Shown: one piece after another, positions 37,901 to 45,035 of the stretch
Layout: each line of letters starts with the position of its first letter
Position numbering within the stretch: the stretch's first letter is position 1
Origin: Erythrocercus mccallii
Taxonomy: Eukaryota > Chordata > Aves > Passeriformes > Dicruridae
Length of the DNA: 64,000 nucleotides
Direction: 5' to 3'
Assembly (NCBI GenBank): GCA_013397435.1
Contig: VZRG01001534.1
Location: forward strand, 7,214 to 71,213
Made by a program: the position numbers and the translations under genes
Notes under the pieces: generated by a model
Database searches by the model: none
What the model saw: the letters and a program-made list of their open reading frames with translations, nothing else
What the model was told of the DNA's origin: nothing

Positions 37901-38128
37901 ACTGTCCTCAGAAAAACCATCTCTTTCATTCCCAAAAGCTACAATATTAACTGACCTAAAATAAAAAAAAAACCAAAGACTAAGTTGTGTTAACAAAGAT
38001 GAAGGTCAGGGATAAGGAGAAATAAAATAAAATCCCCTTAAATCAAAACTAACATATTAATCCTTCCAAATCCTCTCCCCTCTCTAGATTTTAACACCCT
38101 GCTATAATCGACAGCAAAACACATACAT
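12246..38128 (-). CDS. RHOBTB3: RHOBTB3, Rho-related BTB domain protein 3 (whole coding span, 12 exons)
   Basis: The spliced product is 607 residues (human about 611) and aligns end to end with the RHOBTB3 I know: a degenerate Rho-like domain (about 1-210), a first BTB domain interrupted by an insert (about 240-355), a second BTB domain (about 405-500) and a C-terminal tail ending in the CaaX-type box CTVM. Coding parts on the minus strand are 38127-38128, 37739-37955, 29838-30030, 27900-28051, 26989-27100, 25835-26203, 22712-22824, 21036-21147, 18317-18490, 16988-17154, 15686-15782 and 12246-12361. All junctions are GT..AG and phases agree. The P-loop position reads GNERDGFS, so the GxxxxGK lysine is replaced by phenylalanine, as expected for a family member that is not a classical GTPase. 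Family knowledge: Golgi-associated, Rab9 effector with ATPase activity, binds cullin-3. No frameshift or internal stop is seen; the gene looks functional. Only the first exon is uncertain. Confidence 0.95.
13050..14260 (+). mobile_element. CR1 LINE, truncated copy with reverse transcriptase remnant
   Basis: The copy starts inside the reverse transcriptase region (nucleotides reading as DVSKAFDTVSH, then a diverged ATSPAGFQRSP segment), is frameshifted and dead, and runs to a CR1 3' tail near 14260. It lies in RHOBTB3 intron 11 on the opposite strand to the gene. An LTR is inserted next to its 3' end. Confidence 0.85.
14299..15052. mobile_element. solo LTR (ERVL-like), 754 bp
   Basis: It begins TGTTGGGGG and ends AATCAAGACA, flanked by GCGGG and GCGAG (4 of 5 bases match) as a likely target duplication. 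Its 3' third is clearly similar to the LTR at 24918-25639: both share CTTTGCCTGAAAGCCCC-like text, ATTTGGAGGGAGG and GATACCTGTCTTTC. Long ORFs here are LTR noise. Confidence 0.75.
15122..15514 (+). other. 130-codon ORF of unknown origin in RHOBTB3 intron 11
   Basis: An intact plus-strand frame from ATG to TAG, just beyond the LTR. The translation has a polar N-terminus rich in N, a segment WIYLLEWTIFILWDLLECTI that could be membrane-associated, then KTPALEEELSKM and a C-terminus VNLAIPIGTKKLVMQC. I do not recognise the family. It may be a processed pseudogene, part of an endogenous element, or chance. No splice context or polyadenylation tail was evident. Confidence 0.3.
15686..15782 (-). CDS. 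RHOBTB3: RHOBTB3 exon 11 (residues 538-569 plus one base)
   Basis: The acceptor CTTCCCACAG precedes TTT CAT AAT and the donor GTATTT follows CTT TCA G. It encodes FHNSDCLSTWLLHFIATNYL and then ILSQKPEFQELS, nearly identical to human RHOBTB3. Confidence 0.96.
16436..16748 (+). mobile_element. CR1 LINE, 3' fragment
   Basis: It contains GAGGATCTGGAGCC, GACAGGACAAGAGGAAATGG, GGGAGGTTTAGGTTG and a terminal repeated TTCTGTGA, a typical CR1 3' end in sense orientation within RHOBTB3 intron 10. Confidence 0.9.
16921..16972. repeat. (GATA)n microsatellite
   Basis: GATATATA followed by about eight GATA units and three GATATA units. It sits 16 bp beyond the RHOBTB3 exon 10 donor in the direction of transcription, reading TATC on the transcript strand. 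Confidence 0.95.
16988..17154 (-). CDS. RHOBTB3: RHOBTB3 exon 10 (residues 482-537)
   Basis: The acceptor TTGTTTTCTAG precedes TC AGT ATT and the donor GTATTT follows GCT AAG. It encodes LLICAEMYQVMRLQHICELY and QLQSMPSRELAS, the end of BTB2 and the following helices. The donor is followed within about 20 bases by a TATC microsatellite. Confidence 0.95.
18317..18490 (-). CDS. RHOBTB3: RHOBTB3 exon 9 (residues 424-481 plus one base), second BTB domain
   Basis: The acceptor TATCCTGCAG precedes GT GCA ATG and the donor GTAAGG follows TGC CCA G. It encodes VPAHRAVLVARCEVMAAMF and TFLSFLEYLYTDSCC, the canonical BTB core and the best conserved part of the protein. Confidence 0.97.
18815..18882 (+). 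mobile_element. CR1 LINE 3' tip
   Basis: GGTTGGACTTGATGATCTTA..TTTCCAACCTGAATGATTCTATGA is the CR1 3' tip. Only about 70 bp remain. Confidence 0.85.
20612..20785. repeat. (AAAAT)n simple repeat with an N gap
   Basis: Runs of TAAAA/AAAAT units surround an undetermined stretch at 20700-20717. The true repeat length is unknown. It lies in RHOBTB3 intron 8. Confidence 0.95.
21036..21147 (-). CDS. RHOBTB3: RHOBTB3 exon 8 (residues 387-423 plus one base)
   Basis: This exon has no long ORF of its own and was found from the protein family. The acceptor TTTTTCAG precedes CTA AAC ACT and the donor GTATGA follows ATA CAA G. It encodes a diverged start, then LNNTSLRLFFNNPVLADVIF, which matches the NTSLKFFLNKPMLADVVF region opening the second BTB domain. 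Confidence 0.93.
22712..22824 (-). CDS. RHOBTB3: RHOBTB3 exon 7 (residues 349-386)
   Basis: The acceptor CTGTGATAG precedes GT GCT GTC CAG and the donor GTACAT follows GGG AAG. It encodes AVQWERLEEDIKKKLKD and VLEKVKCILKTPGK, the helical linker between the two BTB halves. It is highly similar to the human sequence. Confidence 0.95.
23880..24266 (+). mobile_element. CR1 LINE, 3' fragment
   Basis: ATTTAGACTGGAGGAAAGGAGG, CTTCACCTTAAGGGTTGTCAAG, GGCAGTGATGGGTTAGTGG and a degraded ATTATTATATGA tail identify a sense CR1 3' end in RHOBTB3 intron 6. Confidence 0.88.
24918..25639. mobile_element. solo LTR (ERVL-like), 722 bp, perfect 5-bp target duplication
   Basis: The terminal inverted ends TGTCTTGG and CCAAGACA enclose the element. 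GACAA is present directly before (24913-24917) and directly after (25640-25644). No internal retroviral sequence remains. It is related in its 3' third to the LTR at 14299-15052. It ends about 200 bp from the RHOBTB3 exon 6 donor. Confidence 0.9.
25835..26203 (-). CDS. RHOBTB3: RHOBTB3 exon 6 (residues 226-348 plus one base), first BTB domain
   Basis: The acceptor CTTTTGCAG precedes AA AAA ATG CCA and the donor GTACCT follows TAT TCA G. It carries the core of the first BTB/POZ domain: VEAHKIILCSVSHLFMLLF, a variable insert of about 45 residues, then VVVKDSVFCSCLPDILHFIYS. It is the largest coding exon. The insert (PFPSTPHGAPPC part) is less conserved than the flanks. Confidence 0.96.
26989..27100 (-). 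CDS. RHOBTB3: RHOBTB3 exon 5 (residues 189-225 plus one base)
   Basis: The acceptor TTGTCTTAG precedes CTG GAA TAT TTT and the donor GTGCTC follows CAG CCA G. It encodes LEYFMIQSLNQK, then a lysine-rich linker (KMKKRKKMQK) and PPQLEQP, joining the Rho-like part to the first BTB domain. The linker is slightly diverged from the human one, as expected of a flexible basic region. Confidence 0.94.
27540..27895 (-). mobile_element. CR1 LINE 3' fragment abutting RHOBTB3 exon 4
   Basis: It starts with the antisense CR1 tip (CTAGAATGGTTTGGCTTGG) and includes CCGTGGGCAGGGACA. The minus strand reads KKFFTMRVVRHWNR, the CR1 ORF2 C-terminal signature. Its 5' truncation point lies within about 5 bp of the exon 4 splice donor, in the same orientation as the gene. 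Confidence 0.9.
27900..28051 (-). CDS. RHOBTB3: RHOBTB3 exon 4 (residues 138-188)
   Basis: The acceptor TTTTTACCCAG precedes GA GTG CCT and the donor GTGAGT follows GGA GTG. It carries the cysteine-rich CSCPLCTSDR segment and LAKELGATYLELHSL, diagnostic of RHOBTB3. The reading frame continues open past the donor for 91 more codons into an adjacent CR1 element. Confidence 0.96.
29838..30030 (-). CDS. RHOBTB3: RHOBTB3 exon 3 (residues 74-137 plus one base)
   Basis: The acceptor CTTTTTAG precedes AAT ATA TTT and the donor GTATGT follows AAC G. It encodes the middle of the Rho-like fold, with the strand ADIIVIKYSVND and the region ending IISAIGARKN, which match RHOBTB3 family sequence. Phase 1 at the 3' end fits exon 4. 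The intron upstream is about 7.7 kb. Confidence 0.95.
30905..31275 (+). mobile_element. CR1 LINE, 3' fragment with a short internal insertion
   Basis: It contains ACAAGGAACAATGGTTTTAA, CTGTGGGTGCCCCATCCCTGG, CTGGTCTAATGGAAGGTG and CCTTCCCACCCAAATTATTC. About 35 bp of foreign sequence lie between TTCCTGCCCATGGCAGG and the repeated CCCCACGGCAGGGG. It is in RHOBTB3 intron 2, opposite strand. Confidence 0.88.
31276..37738. other. RHOBTB3 intron 2, remainder
   Basis: AT-rich intron sequence. A CAAAA-rich patch occurs at about 34370-34430. I see no conserved exon, RNA gene or clear mobile element. Confidence 0.6.
37739..37955 (-). CDS. RHOBTB3: RHOBTB3 exon 2 (residues 2-73)
   Basis: The acceptor TTATTTTAG precedes G-TCA and the donor GTAAGA follows TGG. 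It encodes the N-terminal half of the Rho-like domain, including the degenerate P-loop GNERDGFS and the segment VFTEYQACIFGNVRLVVHDC, close to the human protein. The first base completes the ATG. The ends are unambiguous. Confidence 0.96.
38127..38128 (-). CDS. RHOBTB3: RHOBTB3 exon 1, coding dinucleotide AT of a split start codon
   Basis: Exon 2 begins with G followed by TCA GTT AAT, so the start methionine expected from the family (M-S-x-x-I-V-A) needs AT at the end of exon 1. The best match upstream on the minus strand is GAGATCAT followed by the donor GTATGT at 38126-38121. This places the A and T of ATG at 38128 and 38127. The rest of exon 1 would be 5' leader reaching into the CpG-rich region. 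This is inferred from splice-site fit only. Other AT|GT sites exist (for example near 38745), so transcript data must decide. Confidence 0.45.
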
Positions 38129-38374
38129 GATCTCAAATTCAACAGCAGGGTGGGAGCAAAGCAGAAAAGAAACCTGGAAAGGCTGCTTTCATTGCAAATT
38201 CCCAGCGGATTTGGTTTGTTATTCCTTGGTGTCCACGCTCAGCCTCGCTGCGGTGACCTCGGGGACTCTTGCCGCATTCCCTCGGCTGTGGCCAGGCTGG
38301 ATAATTTGATATTGGCTGTTCTGGGCGATGGATTGCAGCCGCACGCCGGAGCTGCACGCAGGATCAGCAGCAGT

Positions 38375-38512
38375 CGCAATAACGGCAGCAGCGGCAGCAG
38401 CAGGATCAGGATCTGCAGCAGCGGCGGGATCAGCAGCAGGATCAGGATCTGCAGCAGGATGAGAAGCAGCAGCAGCAGCAGCAGCAGCAGGATGGGCAGC
38501 AATGGCAGCAGC
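38375..38512. repeat. imperfect CAG/CTG-rich repeat tract
   Basis: Interrupted CAG units alternate with GGATCAGGATCTGCAGCAG blocks, ending with about eight uninterrupted CAG units at 38467-38490. On the RHOBTB3 transcript strand these are CTG. If read, they would give a leucine/isoleucine-rich peptide inside a 179-codon upstream ORF. Confidence 0.93.
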
Positions 38513-38595
38513 CCAGGCTGTGCTGACCGCGTTGCTCCGCCGCTCTCGGTGAAGGCGAAGCAGAGTCCAGCTGGGCGGTCACGGCCATCGCATCC

Positions 38596-38603
38596 TGACG
38601 TCA
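38596..38603. promoter_or_regulatory. CRE palindrome TGACGTCA
   Basis: A perfect 8-bp cAMP response element in the CpG-rich region, about 470 bp upstream of the inferred start codon of RHOBTB3. It suggests CREB/ATF input; this is a motif match only. Confidence 0.6.
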
Positions 38604-39019
38604 GCGAGCACCGCAGATGCGATGGGCACAGGGCGAAAGGACGTGCCGAGAGCAGGTGCAGCCAGGTGAGCAGGGGCGGAGAAAGACGCTGGAGCAGAGC
38701 TGTGTCCAACCCCACACGGCTTCTGCTGCCGCCCCGCAGGAACCGGACCAACATAGCCACACCAAGGGACGGTGCCACTGCTTGTCTGCACCAGAGGAGG
38801 GACCTGGGACTGTCACAGCCAAAGGAGAGAGCAGTGTGAACATCTTCTTTTAAAGTATTTAAACTTTTTTAAAATTACTATTTGAATAATATCTATCTTT
38901 GCAATATTAGGCTGATAATTTCTTAAACGCTATGTAGGCTTTTTAGAGTTCATGTGATGTTTAAAGCATAATTTTCCAAAAGGATGATTTCACGTTATAG
39001 TAAAACAAACACAAATCAC

Positions 39020-39105
39020 AGACTCACAGAATGGTTTAGGTTGCAAGGGACCTCTCAAGATTACCTACTCCCAGGGTCCCATCTCAGGGTCAGCTGCAGA
39101 GGTTA
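39020..39105 (-). mobile_element. CR1 LINE 3' tip (antisense)
   Basis: CACAGACTCACAGAATGG followed by TTTAGGTTGCAAGGGACCTC is the reverse of the CR1 3' end. Confidence 0.85.
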
Positions 39106-41128
39106 CACAGGAAATATACCAAATCCATTCTAAAAATATCATTTGCTATCACATACCACTGTATACACTAAAATAAAAAGAGTAAAAATATTTTAGACAT
39201 AATAGATGATACACTCTCTGTAATGTGAACACAGGCTGCTGTGTTCCAAAGGGCAAGAACTCATTCATAACTTGATACGATTATCAACAGAATAATGAAT
39301 AGAGCTTTGCTTGCAACAATCCATACTTTGAGAAAACTACTATTCCACTATTTGCAAATGTAGGAGATGTCATCTGATGTCAAAACCAAAGTTTTATACC
39401 AATAATAGTACTGAACAGCAAGACCATTTTAATAAAACGTAAGTATTATTATCTGCTAACAAATGCTAATTAATTATTATTATAATTTTTATTATAAATT
39501 CTACAGGGACTATTGAAAAACAAAAACCCCAAAGAACAAAACAACAGATAATTTACCGACCTGTTATTTTTCACACATTTTATCCCATTCTAGTCTCTGC
39601 TTTTCAATCTAGCTTTGCTCTAGAAAACTAAAAGACAAATGACAACTAGAGCTTATGGTTTTGTTTCCCCCTGCAAAAAAAGTTAGAATACATGTTTCTT
39701 AGGTCAGTTTTAAAAACTATTACAGGAAACTACTGTTTTTTTTCCTCAGATGATCCTTTGACTGTGATGTATCACCCTCCACATCCAAAGCCTCAGTGCT
39801 GTCCATCCAATGAGTTGTGAGTCAACAGAGCACTCAAAAGTTTGCAACCATAGCTATTTGTGTGCTTTTTAAAGGTCACTGAAGATCCCTTGAAATTCTT
39901 AAATTTGTACTTGTAGCAATCTACCCATTGAAAATGAGGAAACCTTTGGGAGAAAAGTTCTTCACACCACTAATGAGCCTGACCTGGTATAGCTAAATGC
40001 ATAAATAGCTAAATACATAAATAAATGTGCACATGCATATACAGATATGCATACACGATTTATATAAGCATATGTTTAAAATACACACATGCGTATTATA
40101 AATATAAACACACATACACGTGCAGCTGTGGACACACAAATAGATAGTTGCAATACCAAGAAAACAGGACTGGTAAATAAGGCGGTACTAATGAGGAATG
40201 ACCCAATTAACCCAAATTCCAATTAACACGGTTTATTCATTGCTGCAGACCTAGTCTTGCCCAGGGGTGCCAAAGGTAGGAGTACCAACTGAGATAGAGG
40301 GTCACAGAAAACACTTTCGTTTTCCTCTCACTTCTTCCTTCAACCACCTGGGAAACTACTTGGGACTGACAAAAGTATCAGCTTTGGCAAAGTGTGCAGA
40401 AGGTGCATGTGAGATTCATCTCAGCTGATGAACAGCACTTAAAACTTACATACTAAAATACACTGAACTGTTTTAATAACTGTTTTCCAGCAATCAGAAG
40501 ACTGAAAAAATATTTCAAAAGCAAGCTTTAAGATCAGATGAGAATACTGTCTGTTCTCCTGTCAGAGTAGGTCCATAACCCCATTTTTGCTTGCATTGCT
40601 CAGGGATTGTGCAATACATTTCAAACAAACAACACAGGAAAGGAAATTAGTTCACTTTGGCAGGATAATAAATACCACAAATAGGGAAGTTGCTTGGCAC
40701 CTCTGGATGCGTTCTGCAAGTTACATGTGCACTGCAAGGGAAAGCCATAAAAGATTGTTTAGCTGAGAGGATTACAGAAGATTGTTTGACTATTCTCTGT
40801 TTGGCAATCAGAAACTTGAATACCCTGTGGTGAGCAGACCTTTCAACCAGCAGGCGTTTGCCATGGCTGCTGACAAAGATCAAACTGCAGAAAAGTCTTT
40901 GACAGGGTCCAGGAAGTAATTGCATATTCAGTCTTGTGTAGTTTGTGCTGAAACATATATTTTTGAAACCATTTCCATGATAGCTTTCTGGTGAGCACCT
41001 CAGATAAAGCACTGAAAACAAATACACAGTCGTTAATGACAAAGGAGAATGATATTTGACAGTGCAAGGAGATACCTGCAGGCAAGTCAAGGAGGAGGAT
41101 TTTTCCCTTATGGAATCTGTAGTCTTAC
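39106..41128. other. intergenic, no gene recognised
   Basis: AT-rich DNA upstream of RHOBTB3. An alternating purine-pyrimidine, CA/TA-rich patch lies at about 40000-40145. A minus-strand ORF of 147 codons at 40647-41090 has no recognised family, no splice phase linking it to its neighbour, and may be chance. Confidence 0.5.
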
Positions 41129-41300
41129 TTGCATTGAGCCATGAAGAATTATCCAGCCTATATTTTCAGGACAGTGAGGAGATTTCATGTACTTGATGTC
41201 AAAGTCTTTGCCAAATCTTCTCATTAACTGATTCTGTATGATGGACAAAACTGCTGCTGCTGGTGTAGTCAGCTTCAGGTGCAAGAGAAAGTGGGTTGTT
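41129..41300 (-). other. exon-like segment of unknown gene
   Basis: A frame of 57 codons with no stop, bounded by a good acceptor (TTTACCTCTCCTAG) and a good donor (CAA|GTAAGA). The translation includes HFLLHLKLTTPAAAVLSIIQ and KSPHCPENIGWIILHG and looks protein-like. The other two frames on that strand hit stops. I do not recognise the protein. It could be an exon of an unannotated gene upstream of RHOBTB3 or a gene relic. Confidence 0.35.
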
Positions 41301-41702
41301 CTAGGAGAGGTAAATTTCCAGGTTTGTTCTTTTTTTCAAAGATAGAATATAATTCCAAATAACAGTAATACACTTTGCTGTATAGAGCTGTTTCCTCCTA
41401 ATACTGCAAAAAAATCCTGCGATAGATTTGGCTTTACTGATGCTTGTCCAGACTAGACATGGCAGCTTCAGGATCTGCCAGCCAAGACTCCTTGCTCAGA
41501 CAAAGCACCAGCAAATGAAAAGGAGGTTTTCTGTTGTTATAGCCATCTGCCACATCCCCAGTAACAAAAGCCATCTGTGTGTGGGAAATGAATGGAGGTA
41601 CAGTGTTCAAGACCAGTAGTATTTTTCAGCATAACTATGCCAGAAAAATCATGTAGTGTTGCTCAAACTTAAAAGCAATTTTTTTAAAGTTCCACACATA
41701 AA

Positions 41703-41800
41703 TCACAGAATGGTTTGAGTTGAAAAGGACCTTGAAGACCACCATGTTCAACCCCACTCTGCATATTCAAGTCTGTTTCAGGGATGGCACAGGCACTTGC
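41703..41800 (-). mobile_element. CR1 LINE 3' tip (antisense)
   Basis: ATCACAGAATGGTTTGAG followed by GGACCTTGAAGACCACC is the antisense CR1 3' end. Confidence 0.85.
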
Positions 41801-41929
41801 AGCCAGAGCCCAATGTCTCTCCAGCCCCACAGGTTTCACTGTTGACCGCTTTCTAGAGGTCTCAGGTGGAGGCATCAAGTAAAACCAGCTCAAAATTCTA
41901 AGGCTTTTGTATCAACTTGTGGAATGGCT

Positions 41930-42045
41930 ATCCTTGAACATATTCAAGTTTCACTGAAGAACTCCTTGCACAACCTTAGCCCTTTAGACATTCTTGGAGA
42001 AGAGGCTGGGTTAGATGACCTCCAGAGGTCCCTTCTGAATTATCC
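41930..42045 (+). mobile_element. CR1 LINE 3' fragment (sense)
   Basis: GGCTGGGTTAGATGACCTC and CAGAGGTCCCTTCTGAA are the sense CR1 3' end. With the antisense copy at 41703 it forms a short inverted pair. Confidence 0.8.
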
Positions 42046-43132
42046 CCTGTCTGCATAAATCCCCTCCTTCCTGAAGAGTGACCACTAAGCCCTTCCCTCA
42101 CTTCCTCTTCTTATACTAGCTTTCAACTCCAAAACCAACCTCTCATCCAATCTTGTGGCAACTTATTTTCTTTACAAAGTTTAGTAAGTTTTGCAAAAAT
42201 CTTCTCAAAGGTTTTTTGAAAGTGCAAGAGGATTATTATGCCCACATAACCCCCTTTATTGGCATACTTACCACCCTTTCTCCAGATGCCAGTCATGCTG
42301 GGCTTCGCTGGATCCTCTCTAACAGCTTCTCAACAGACTGTGCTCATCTGTGGATCTCATTTTCTGTCACAGACTGTGTCATCTCACTGAAGCAGTAGCT
42401 GCTCCCACTGCTTTGGCATTACCCAGGTCCTGCTAAAAGAGTTTTTGAATATATTGGTGGCCTCCTATGATACACAGACCCCAGATACAATTCTTTTTTT
42501 TTCTTGCCAGAGTTTCTGACAACTGTTCTCAAAAAAATTATCTAATCCTGTTCATTTATTATCATCTATTTTTAGTACTTCTTTTTTCTAGTCTTAACAT
42601 ATCAGTCTGTATCAGTGCTGATGCCCTGATGATTTTCTTTTATATACCTTTTATGTATTCTCAGTCCCCTTAGTATGCATACTTGTAGTTCCTTAAGTCT
42701 GATAACTTACCATAGTCCTGGTATTCTGTTAGGCTAGAAGACCTACGATCTTAAAGGCTGTGCAGTTGGAGGCCAGAAAGTCCTGCACTGTCTTGAGAAA
42801 CCAAGCTACCCTCTAGATTACATCCTGTAAACTAGGATTAGGCCCATCTAAGGGAGAGGACTTCAGGATAAGAAGATATCACACTATTCATTTAAATCTC
42901 TCATTAGAGCATCTTTGTTAGATATGCTAATTTGCAAGGTCTATAAAATTGTATATGAGAATTACATTGTGTATGCATTTCAGTATATTCCACCTGGGCA
43001 AAGAGTTGTACTGTAAAAATCCGAAATAAACTAAATACTCAAATAAAAACCCTTTATCCCTTAACTATGTCTGGCTCTTAATTTTAGGACCAAGTAAAAG
43101 GCATCAGAGAAATATTGAAACAAAAGTATTAA
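42046..43132. other. no gene recognised
   Basis: Mixed sequence with no supported coding or RNA feature. Confidence 0.5.
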
Positions 43133-44141
43133 GGGAGTGGGAAATTATCAGATGAGAGGAGAAGGAGAAAGAAAAGTGTCACTTTTAAATTTAAAACTAG
43201 ATCCAGTTTGTGGCGGAACAAAACTGTGCAAGCAACTATCAAGCTATGGAAACTGCTAATGCCTTGAGATGAGGAAAACAAGAACCAGGTCTGCTGCTGC
43301 AGATGTCCCACACAAGAACTGCCCGAAAACATTGCTGCCTTTGGCAGTGAAAGAAAAAAGGTCCTGTGCCATGAGGAGGGGACCCATCTGGTGCCTAAAT
43401 GCCCCAACCGGCTTCAGAGGTGAAGGGCTGAAAACGCAACATGCTGCAGAAGAAGAAACCCCACTCACACTGGTGAAAGTCCCCAACAGTAGGTGCAGAG
43501 TTACACCCTGCAATTGTCATGTTGTAGTTTAAAAAGTGTTACAAATTGCATTAGAATGAAGGTCAAAGGATCAAAAAGAAGTAGTTTATATGTTGTTTCT
43601 GCTGTTTTAGAAAGGGAAGCCATTGTCACAAGGTGGACACAGACCATTATGTCATGCAGAGGAGCATCATCCCCAACCCAGCCTACCCTGGTTCCCCTCC
43701 CCAAGGCTTGTTGACTTGGACTTGTGGTGAGTCTGAGCTGCAGGGAGAGGTGGACATGGAGCAAGTAACACAAACAATGGGGAAGTTACACGTGATCCTC
43801 AGTAGAGAGCAGCAAAAGATCCCTTCTGGGACTGGCTGGCCACACATACTGATCAAACTCCTTCAACAAATCTCTGCCACCTGGGTGTCCTCTTCCACAC
43901 GGCACTCAAGAAAGTACTACCCTGGCCAGAGATGCTACTGCTGTTTGGGGCCAGAGAAGGGGTGGCATACACTCAGCTTGTTTTGAAAGTTCTGAGCTAT
44001 TTTAATCCACCTTATGATCCCTTGGATAAGCACTTACGACTGAGTGACCCAGCACGTGAATTTTACAGAGAGAAGTGCCTCAAACTACTTAACGTGCTCC
44101 TGCAGAACCTCGGCCCTTTGCCTGCCCACACATTTTTTTAG
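43133..44141 (+). pseudogene. protein-like frames of unknown family, interrupted
   Basis: Three plus-strand stretches read like real protein but are broken by stops and frame changes. The first (43133-43267) contains DERRRRKKSVTFKFKTRSSL. After an in-frame TGA the same frame continues with VCCCRCPTQELPENIAAFGS to about 43427. The last (43806-44141) runs 111 codons, including FNPPYDPLDKHLRLSDPARE and KCLKLLNVLLQNLGPL, and ends in TAG. I recognise no family. It may be a decayed gene, an unassigned host gene with introns, or a fragment of an endogenous element. SPATA9 is expected in this interval on this strand, but these residues do not resemble it as far as I can tell. Confidence 0.35.
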
Positions 44142-45035
44142 TAATGTATAAGTTTCTAGTTTTTCTTATTAAATCATGTTTCAACTTTTTTTACTAAAAA
44201 CTTACAACAGAAGTGCAGATAAGGTTCATTAGATATGGTAAATGGAAATGATCAAATAATGTCAGCAAAACATATGAGTTAATATCCATTTTAAGAAGAG
44301 AAAATTAAAGAACAAAGACTATACCCAGATATAAAAATATCTGCCATAGCCCCTATGCATAAAAAACCCCAGTAATTCATTTACTGAAGCTGTAAGGTCT
44401 CAATGAATCATAAATAGATCTTCATAAGTTTCCTCTTTGAAGTTGCCTTCTAACACTTTTTATACAACTGCACTTTTCCAGAATCAAAAGACATAGCACA
44501 TTGTTAATTTACTTTCATTATACAGTTGCTGAATATCTGCTATTGGATGGCCATTTCGTATTTTGAAAAAATATTTAAGAAAACCCTTCAATTTACTAAA
44601 ATTCATAGATTCATTTCAGTTAGTCTTTCAATCAGCTGGTTCCTTTTAAATTTATTTTCCTAATTTCTATTTTCTTGTTTTCCTTTCTGTTCTGATTTCA
44701 CTGATATTTTCTAATTTTCAGCCTCCTTTTCTGACTGCATACCTGTAAACACAGAAGCAATTATCAAGGCAGCAGCAGAAGATGAACAGTGTGTGATAAC
44801 CTGATGTTTTCCACAGATTTGAATATTGTTCTTACTGCTTTGAGAAATTAATTTAATTTTAGTCTTGTAGCCTCTTGCATTATCCTGCACTCTCATATTG
44901 CTTACTCCAGAGGGGCAGCCCTCTCTCAGAGGTGTTCGGCTGCTTAGGGCCTTTGCTGCATCATAATTCTCTATGTGGTGTGAGAAACAACTTCTGATAA
45001 AATGACATAAACAAGTGTCTTTGTAAATGGGTTAT
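44142..45035. other. no gene recognised
   Basis: AT-rich sequence with no recognisable coding, RNA or repeat feature. Confidence 0.5.

Larger units (their letters stand above)
38128..38850 (-). promoter_or_regulatory. RHOBTB3: CpG-rich promoter and leader region of RHOBTB3
   Basis: GC content and CpG density rise sharply between about 38200 and 38760, directly upstream of the first coding bases and against an AT-rich background. The region holds a perfect CRE and a CAG/CTG tract. No TATA box is obvious, which suits a CpG-type promoter. The exact start site cannot be read from sequence. ORFs of 179 and 229 codons on the two strands come from the repeat and high GC, not from a recognised protein. 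Confidence 0.75.

Noticed and set aside
38150..38839. 229-codon plus-strand and 179-codon minus-strand ORFs
   Set aside because: They are produced by the CAG/CTG tract and CpG-rich promoter sequence of RHOBTB3; the translations are low-complexity S/R/G or L/I runs.
40647..41090. 147-codon minus-strand ORF next to the orphan exon
   Set aside because: Its possible acceptor phase does not match the donor phase of the exon at 41129-41300, and the translation lacks recognisable features; kept only as a note.
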